Under the pieces are notes generated by a model that worked only from the letters and a program-made list of their open reading frames with translations, did no database searches and had not been told where the DNA came from. Positions 59,853 to 64,000 of a DNA stretch of 64,000 bases are shown here, piece after piece; position 1 is the stretch's first letter, and each line of letters begins with the position of its first letter. This DNA comes from Phenylobacterium sp. RIFCSPHIGHO2_01_FULL_69_31 (GTDB lineage: Bacteria > Pseudomonadota > Alphaproteobacteria > Caulobacterales > Caulobacteraceae): assembly GCF_001824475.1 (NCBI RefSeq), contig NZ_MHXN01000045.1, forward strand, positions 1-64,000. Direction: 5' to 3'. The position numbers were made by a program, and so were the translations under genes.

Positions 59853-60797
59853 TCATTTCGCGTCAGGCGCCCCACCGACGGCGGGCGCCGGAGCCGCAGG
59901 TTGCGCACTCGCTGTCGGCGCTGACGGCGACGCAGCTTTGCTCGGCGCCTTCGGAGGGGCCGGTTTGAAGGCCGGGTTGTACGTAATCTTACTCTCCGCG
60001 GCTTTGCGCATGCCCTCAATCTGCTTGCCCACGGTCTCGCCGGCGCGTTGCTGCCGCAGAACGTTCTGCGCGTAACTCACGGCGACGTCACCGGTCAACG
60101 GAACCGAACGTGACCCCGTGATCTGGTTGAACAGTAGTCGACCTCCCTGCGGGATGACGAAAATCTCCCCGTCAGGCAGCGCTAGAATTCCAGTCAGCAG
60201 ACGTGGATCGGCCGTGAGTGTATCGAACACGGCGGCATTCTGCTGATACGGAACCCCTTCTTCATCCAACAACGTCTTGACCTCGCCTAGCGTCTTCAGC
60301 GGGCGCAAACGATCCGGTGTGATCTTGTTTGGTGCGGCGATAACTTGATCTACAACCAGGACCTTGCGCTCGGCGAAGCGGGTCGGATTCGCTGAGACGT
60401 AATCCTGCGCTTGCTGCTTAGTAGGCGGGGCGATCTTCGACGCGAGTTTGCGCTGATAGAGCTGTGCAAGCAGGGTCTCGCGGTAGCGGTCCACTTGCAG
60501 CGTATAATCGGCGCCCTTGTCGAGCTTCTCTTTACGCGCTTCCTGCGCGAGCATTCGACGGAGAATAATGCGCTGAAGAGCCTGTTGTTGGGCCGCCTTC
60601 ATCACCGCAGGATCACGGGAGCCGAAACCACCAAGCTCTGCCCGAAGCTCGAGGCTGGTGATCTCCTCGCCGTCAACGGTAGCGACAACCTGGCCTGTGG
60701 GTTTGTCTCCCGCGACAAGCTTCTTCACACGGTCGCAACTCGAGACCATTAGGCCCGCGCTGACGGCGACCGCTAATACGACCATTCTTGACTTCAC
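59853..60797 (-). CDS. EpsD-family lipoprotein peptidyl-prolyl isomerase
   Basis: The 314-residue product has a lipoprotein signal (lipobox VSSC, Cys21), then an EpsD/SurA-like N-domain (VVATVDGEEITSLELRAELG, ALQRIILRRMLAQEARKEKL), DRYRETLLAQLYQRKLASKI and a parvulin-like part with YVSANPTRFAERKVLVVDQVI, ending in a Pro/Ala-rich tail. It is a periplasmic chaperone-like isomerase typical of exosortase and polysaccharide loci. GTG at 60797 follows GGGAGAGG; the ATG at 60785 is an alternative. Confidence 0.85.
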   Translation of the reverse strand: MKSRMVVLAVAVSAGLMVSSCDRVKKLVAGDKPTGQVVATVDGEEITSLELRAELGGFGSRDPAVMKAAQQQALQRIILRRMLAQEARKEKLDKGADYTLQVDRYRETLLAQLYQRKLASKIAPPTKQQAQDYVSANPTRFAERKVLVVDQVIAAPNKITPDRLRPLKTLGEVKTLLDEEGVPYQQNAAVFDTLTADPRLLTGILALPDGEIFVIPQGGRLLFNQITGSRSVPLTGDVAVSYAQNVLRQQRAGETVGKQIEGMRKAAESKITYNPAFKPAPPKAPSKAASPSAPTASAQPAAPAPAVGGAPDAK

Positions 60798-60914
60798 TTG
60801 CCTCTCCCTGGTGACTACGGCACGGCGTCGCACTCGGCCTGACAATGCACTACCTTCGTGTGCATGAAGTAATGGTATTCCGGCCAGTTGAGAATGCAGT
60901 TGCTGACCTCGCCG

Positions 60915-61289
60915 CTATCGTTCTTCGCCCGATTGGACCTGCGCGGGGTTCCCAACTACGTAGGCCCCGGGCGGCACGTCCCTGACCACGACTGCGCCAG
61001 GCGCAACCACCGCGCGATCACCTACCTCTACGCCGGGCATCACAATCGAGCGGGGACCGAGCACACAACCCTCGCCGATCCGCGTGTCCAGATAGATTCC
61101 ACGCGTCATATCGTGAGTAAGGACAACAGCCTCCTCTTCAATGACGCTTCCGGCCGCGATATGTATGCCTCTTGGCCAAGTCCGGTCGATCAGGGCTGTA
61201 GGAGCGATCCTCGCCGACGGATGGATATCCATCCCCCAAACATGAATCTGGACGAGGCGAATTATGCGCCTCTTCAGACCGTCGATCAC
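60915..61289 (-). CDS. Hexapeptide-repeat acetyltransferase (serine/colanic acid acetyltransferase-like)
   Basis: The 124-residue product is a left-handed beta-helix: VQIHVWGMDIHPSARIAPTA, LIDRTWPRGIHIAAGSVIEE (catalytic His region in VLTHDMTRG), IGEGCVLGPRSIVMPGVEVG and VVAPGAVVVRDVPPGAYVVG. It probably acetylates a sugar using acetyl-CoA. The start is uncertain: GTG at 61289 fits homologous starts, but the frame extends to a GTG at 61340 without a good Shine-Dalgarno. Divergent from a second, similar acetyltransferase. Confidence 0.82.
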   Translation of the reverse strand: MIDGLKRRIIRLVQIHVWGMDIHPSARIAPTALIDRTWPRGIHIAAGSVIEEEAVVLTHDMTRGIYLDTRIGEGCVLGPRSIVMPGVEVGDRAVVAPGAVVVRDVPPGAYVVGNPAQVQSGEER

Positions 61290-61357
61290 AAGACCCCCCG
61301 ATTGTTTCCACCGCTCAGACGTGCGTGCAAATGTCAGCACGACGCAAGGAACCGAAA

Positions 61358-61819
61358 ATGGCCCTGAGATCGTTAAATCAGCTTCGCACCTTTAGGAACA
61401 CTCTCATACTGCTGCGGAACCGTTGGCTGACAAGCCGCATGGGCATCGTCTTCGGTCAAGGCGTCAGCATATCGCTATCGGCAAGATTTCGGTCAAACCA
61501 GAGGGGCGACATCGTCGTGGGAGATGACACCCTCATCGCCTTCAAGACTCTGTTTCTCACCCGCGACCACCGTAGTGGCGACGTAAAGCCGATCCGGATC
61601 GGATCGCGATGCTTCATAGGCGGCGGTAGCACCATCCTCCCCGGTGTTAGCATAGGGGATGAGTGCATCGTCGGCGGGGGCTCGGTGGTGTTTACCGATG
61701 TCCCGGCGCGCTCGATCGTCGTCGGGAACCCTGCCCGTGTGCTTCGCGGCGATATCGAGGTAGGTCGGCTCGGGCGCCTGAAGGGCGCCGACGAGAACAC
61801 GCGCGTGATGTACCGGTAG
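61358..61819 (+). CDS. Hexapeptide-repeat acetyltransferase (maltose/galactoside O-acetyltransferase-like)
   Basis: The 153-residue product has hexapeptide repeats (GIVFGQGVSISLSARFRSNQ, DIVVGDDTLIAFKTLFLTRD, PIRIGSRCFIGGGSTILPGV, CIVGGGSVVFTDVPARSIVV) with His in TRDHRSG as the likely catalytic residue. It transfers an acetyl group to a sugar. ATG at 61358 has AAGGA eight bases upstream. It is divergent from the neighbouring acetyltransferase and converges on rfbA, six bases apart. Confidence 0.86.
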   Translation: MALRSLNQLRTFRNTLILLRNRWLTSRMGIVFGQGVSISLSARFRSNQRGDIVVGDDTLIAFKTLFLTRDHRSGDVKPIRIGSRCFIGGGSTILPGVSIGDECIVGGGSVVFTDVPARSIVVGNPARVLRGDIEVGRLGRLKGADENTRVMYR

Positions 61820-61825
61820 CGATCC

Positions 61826-62704
61826 TCATCCGGGGCTGCTAGACGCGAGTCCCCGCAGGTAGCGCCCGTACTCGCTCTTGCCCTGGAATTCGGCCGACTT
61901 CATGAGCTCGGCCGAGTCGATCCAGCCGTTCTCGAAGGCGATCTCTTCCAGGCAGCCGATGCGCAGGCCCTGGCGCTGTTCGAACACGCGGATCAACTCG
62001 CCGGCCCCGATCAGGCTGTCGTGCGTGCCGGCGTCCTCCCACGCGAAGCCGCGACCCAGCAGTTCCACGTGCAGCTTGCCTTCCTGCAGGTAGACGTCGT
62101 TCAGGGCGGTGATCTCGAGCTCGCCCCGGGCGGAGCGCTCCAGCGTCTTGGCGATCTCGCTCGCGCGGCCGTCGTAGAAATAGAGGCCCGTGACCGCGTA
62201 GTTCGACTTCGGTTTCGCCGGCTTTTCCTCGATGGAGAGCGCCTTATTGTCGGGCGACAGCTCCACCACGCCGTAGCGCTCGGGATCGTGCACCGGGTAG
62301 CCAAACACCGTGGCGCCTTCCTGGCGCGCGTCAGCGTTCTTCAGCATCTGCACGAAGTTCTGGCCGAAGAAGATGTTGTCGCCGAGGATCAGGGTCGAGG
62401 GCTCGCCGCCCACGAACTCTTCGCCCAGCAGATAGGCTTCGGCGAGGCCGCCCGGCGTCGGCTGGATCACATATTCGAACCGCACACCGAACCGCGAACC
62501 ATCGCCCAGAAGGCGCTTGAAGCCCGCCTGGTCCTCGGCCGTGGTGATGATCAGGATCTCGCGGATGCCGGCCAGGAACAGCACCGACAGCGGATAATAG
62601 ATCATCGGCTTGTCATAGACCGGCAGCAGCTGCTTGCTGACCGCGATGGTCAGGGGGTGCAGCCGGGTGCCGGCGCCGCCGGCCAGGACGATACCGCGCC
62701 TCAT
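61826..62704 (-). CDS. rfbA: Glucose-1-phosphate thymidylyltransferase
   Basis: The 292-residue product has the expected length and motifs: GIVLAGGAGTRLHPLTIAVS (nucleotide binding), SKQLLPVYDKPMIYYPLSV, LGDNIFFGQNF, EEKPAKPKSNYAVTGLYFYD and LGRGFAWEDAGTHDSL. It makes dTDP-glucose from dTTP and glucose-1-phosphate, the first step toward dTDP-rhamnose and related sugars. Its ATG overlaps the rfbB stop by four bases, so it is translated after rfbB. Codon bias is strongly GC, unlike the glycosyltransferases. Confidence 0.95.
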   Translation of the reverse strand: MRRGIVLAGGAGTRLHPLTIAVSKQLLPVYDKPMIYYPLSVLFLAGIREILIITTAEDQAGFKRLLGDGSRFGVRFEYVIQPTPGGLAEAYLLGEEFVGGEPSTLILGDNIFFGQNFVQMLKNADARQEGATVFGYPVHDPERYGVVELSPDNKALSIEEKPAKPKSNYAVTGLYFYDGRASEIAKTLERSARGELEITALNDVYLQEGKLHVELLGRGFAWEDAGTHDSLIGAGELIRVFEQRQGLRIGCLEEIAFENGWIDSAELMKSAEFQGKSEYGRYLRGLASSSPG

Positions 62705-63750
62705 GCCTTCACCAGGCCCAAGCGGTCGGAATGGAACCCGCGCTCACGGATCCGTTCGACCCAAGCGTAGTTGTCCACATACCAGCGCACGGTGTCCTCG
62801 AGACCCGCGTCCAGCGGCATCCGCGGCGTCCAGCCCAGCTCGCGCTCCAGCTTGGAAGCGTCGATCGAATAGCGGAAGTCGTGACCCGGACGGTCGGTGA
62901 CGAAGGTGATCTTGTCGGCGTGGCTGGTGTTGGCCGGCGCCATCTTGTCGAGGTGGGCGCAGATGATCTTGATGACCTCGAGGTTACGCTTCGAAGCGTC
63001 GCCGCCGATGCAGTAGGTGTCGCCCAGCTTGCCCTTGGCCAGGACCAGCAACAGCGCCTCGGCATGGTCGTCAACGTGCAGCCAGTCGCGCACCTGGCGG
63101 CCGTCGCCATAGACCGGGATGGTCTTGCCTTCCAGCGCCCGGGTGATGACCGTGGGGATCAGCTTCTCGGGAAATTGGTAGGGACCGTAGTTGTTCGAGC
63201 AGTTCGTGATGACGACCGGGAACTTGTAGGTGTGCCCCCAGGCGCGGACCAGATGGTCGGACGCGGCCTTGGACGCCGAATAGGGCGAACGCGGGTCGTA
63301 GGGCGTCTCCTCGGTGAAGTCGCCGTCCTCGCCCAGGGCGCCGAACACCTCGTCGGTGGAGATGTGGTGGAAGCGGAACGCGTCCTTCCGGGCGCCGTCC
63401 AGCTTGTTCCAGTACGCGCGGGCCACCTCCAGCAGGATCGCCGTGCCCAGGATATTGGAGCGCACGAAGTCCAGCGGCCCTTCGATGGCCCGGTCGTTAT
63501 GGCTCTCGGCGGCCAGGTGCATCACTGCGTCGGGCTGATGTGTCTCGAACACCGCCTCCACCTTCGCGCGATCGCAGATGTCGACGTGTTCGAACGCGTA
63601 GCCGGGCTGGCTCGCCACGCTCTCGACGTTGTCCAGGTTCGCCGAGTAGGTCAGCGCGTCCAGGTTCACGACCTGATGGCCATCCGCAATGGCGCGGCGC
63701 ACGACCGCAGACCCGATAAAGCCTGCTCCGCCCGTAATCAGGATCTTCAA
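62701..63750 (-). CDS. rfbB: dTDP-glucose 4,6-dehydratase
   Basis: The 349-residue product has the NAD motif GGAGFIGSAV, LAAESHNDRAIEGP, the catalytic STDEVFG (Thr132-Asp133-Glu134), YSASK (Tyr157, Lys161) and NCSNNYGPYQFPEKLIP. It converts dTDP-glucose to dTDP-4-keto-6-deoxyglucose. The start ATG at 63750 has GGGGGCGTC upstream. It is the first gene of the rfbBA pair; rfbC and rfbD were not seen in the window, so the final deoxysugar is uncertain. Confidence 0.95.
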   Translation of the reverse strand: MKILITGGAGFIGSAVVRRAIADGHQVVNLDALTYSANLDNVESVASQPGYAFEHVDICDRAKVEAVFETHQPDAVMHLAAESHNDRAIEGPLDFVRSNILGTAILLEVARAYWNKLDGARKDAFRFHHISTDEVFGALGEDGDFTEETPYDPRSPYSASKAASDHLVRAWGHTYKFPVVITNCSNNYGPYQFPEKLIPTVITRALEGKTIPVYGDGRQVRDWLHVDDHAEALLLVLAKGKLGDTYCIGGDASKRNLEVIKIICAHLDKMAPANTSHADKITFVTDRPGHDFRYSIDASKLERELGWTPRMPLDAGLEDTVRWYVDNYAWVERIRERGFHSDRLGLVKA

Positions 63751-63834
63751 TGACGCCCCCGGCGCTGCAAACGACGGCCCTCCTTACTATGAAAGGAGGC
63801 CGGTTCAAGGCGGTTGGTTATGGGTCATCACCCG

Positions 63835-64000
63835 CTAACGACCGGTGACCAGATTCAGATCGAGCTTCGCCGGCGTCTCGTCCGCCGGCCGCCCGTGCCG
63901 GCGCTCGATGTCCTTCTGGAGGGCTCGCGCGGCGAAGGCGTGGCCGGTGAACAGGGTGTCGATCGCCCAGCCGATCAGCGGCACGCCGGAGGCGACACTG
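63835..64000 (-). CDS. C-terminal end of a small membrane-associated protein (partial; maybe DUF4112)
   Basis: Only the last 54 residues are in the window: SGVPLIGWAIDTLFTGHAFA, then a basic ALQKDIERRHGRP and a polar tail ending NLVTGR before a TAG. A hydrophobic segment followed by a basic tail fits DUF4112-like membrane proteins, but this is a weak guess from a fragment. Confidence 0.5.
   Translation of the reverse strand, partial: SVASGVPLIGWAIDTLFTGHAFAARALQKDIERRHGRPADETPAKLDLNLVTGR

Noticed and set aside
63771..63800. Imperfect hairpin upstream of rfbB
   Set aside because: Bulged stem without a T run and with an unclear role; could be chance in a G/C-rich leader.

Overview
The window looks like a chromosome segment of a high-GC alphaproteobacterium of the Caulobacterales, probably Phenylobacterium or Caulobacter. 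This is inferred from strong GC bias at third codon positions, several proteins ending in the PEPxxWA form of the PEP-CTERM sorting signal, a UrcA-family protein, two large TonB-dependent receptors, and holdfast-style polyisoprenyl-phosphate sugar transferases. I saw no rRNA, tRNA, CRISPR array, insertion sequence or intact phage gene.

Layout. (1) 0.1-3.8 kb: three secreted PEPxxWA-CTERM proteins and a small NTF2-like protein. (2) 3.9-15.9 kb: a UDP-uronate 4-epimerase, a Tat-exported M24 peptidase, a membrane-anchored EEP hydrolase, UrcA, a flavin amine oxidase/RidA pair divergent from a TonB receptor, and a minus-strand operon with a TviB-type UDP-sugar dehydrogenase, an AGE-family epimerase that lacks an obvious start codon, and a 51-residue membrane peptide. 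(3) 16.0-20.8 kb: three tandem polyprenyl-phosphate sugar-1-phosphate transferases, an acyltransferase, and a small protein resembling the XrtV accessory factor. (4) 20.9-27.4 kb: a lipoprotein hydrolase, a resolvase-fold protein that has lost catalytic arginines, and a beta-helix lipoprotein plus TonB receptor behind a good candidate PhoB box. (5) 27.5-35.6 kb: a compact type IV secretion operon (VirB1-2-3-4-6-9-10-11, with no VirB5/7/8/D4 seen) and a PilZ protein. (6) 35.7-63.8 kb: a large exopolysaccharide locus.

The polysaccharide locus has the parts of a Wzx/Wzy-type pathway: glycosyltransferases, a pyruvyl transferase, an FrhB-type iron-sulfur protein, a flippase, an outer-membrane export protein and beta-barrel, a Wzy-like polymerase, acyl- and acetyltransferases, and rfbBA for dTDP-sugars. 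It also has two copies of a chain-length protein plus ATPase pair, in which both ATPases lack the Walker A lysine. An exosortase with its EpsI partner sits inside the export operon, and an ExeA-like AAA ATPase and an EpsD-type PPIase lie nearby. This links polymer synthesis to the sorting of the PEPxxWA-CTERM proteins in the same window. Region 3 probably supplies lipid-linked first sugars, and region 2 supplies UDP-uronic or aminouronic acid precursors.

Genes are tightly packed, many with 4-base ATGA or GTGA overlaps. The two acyltransferase genes and several glycosyltransferases look AT-richer than the housekeeping-like genes, which suggests they were acquired or exchanged. Functions are assigned from motifs read by eye; no database search was possible.
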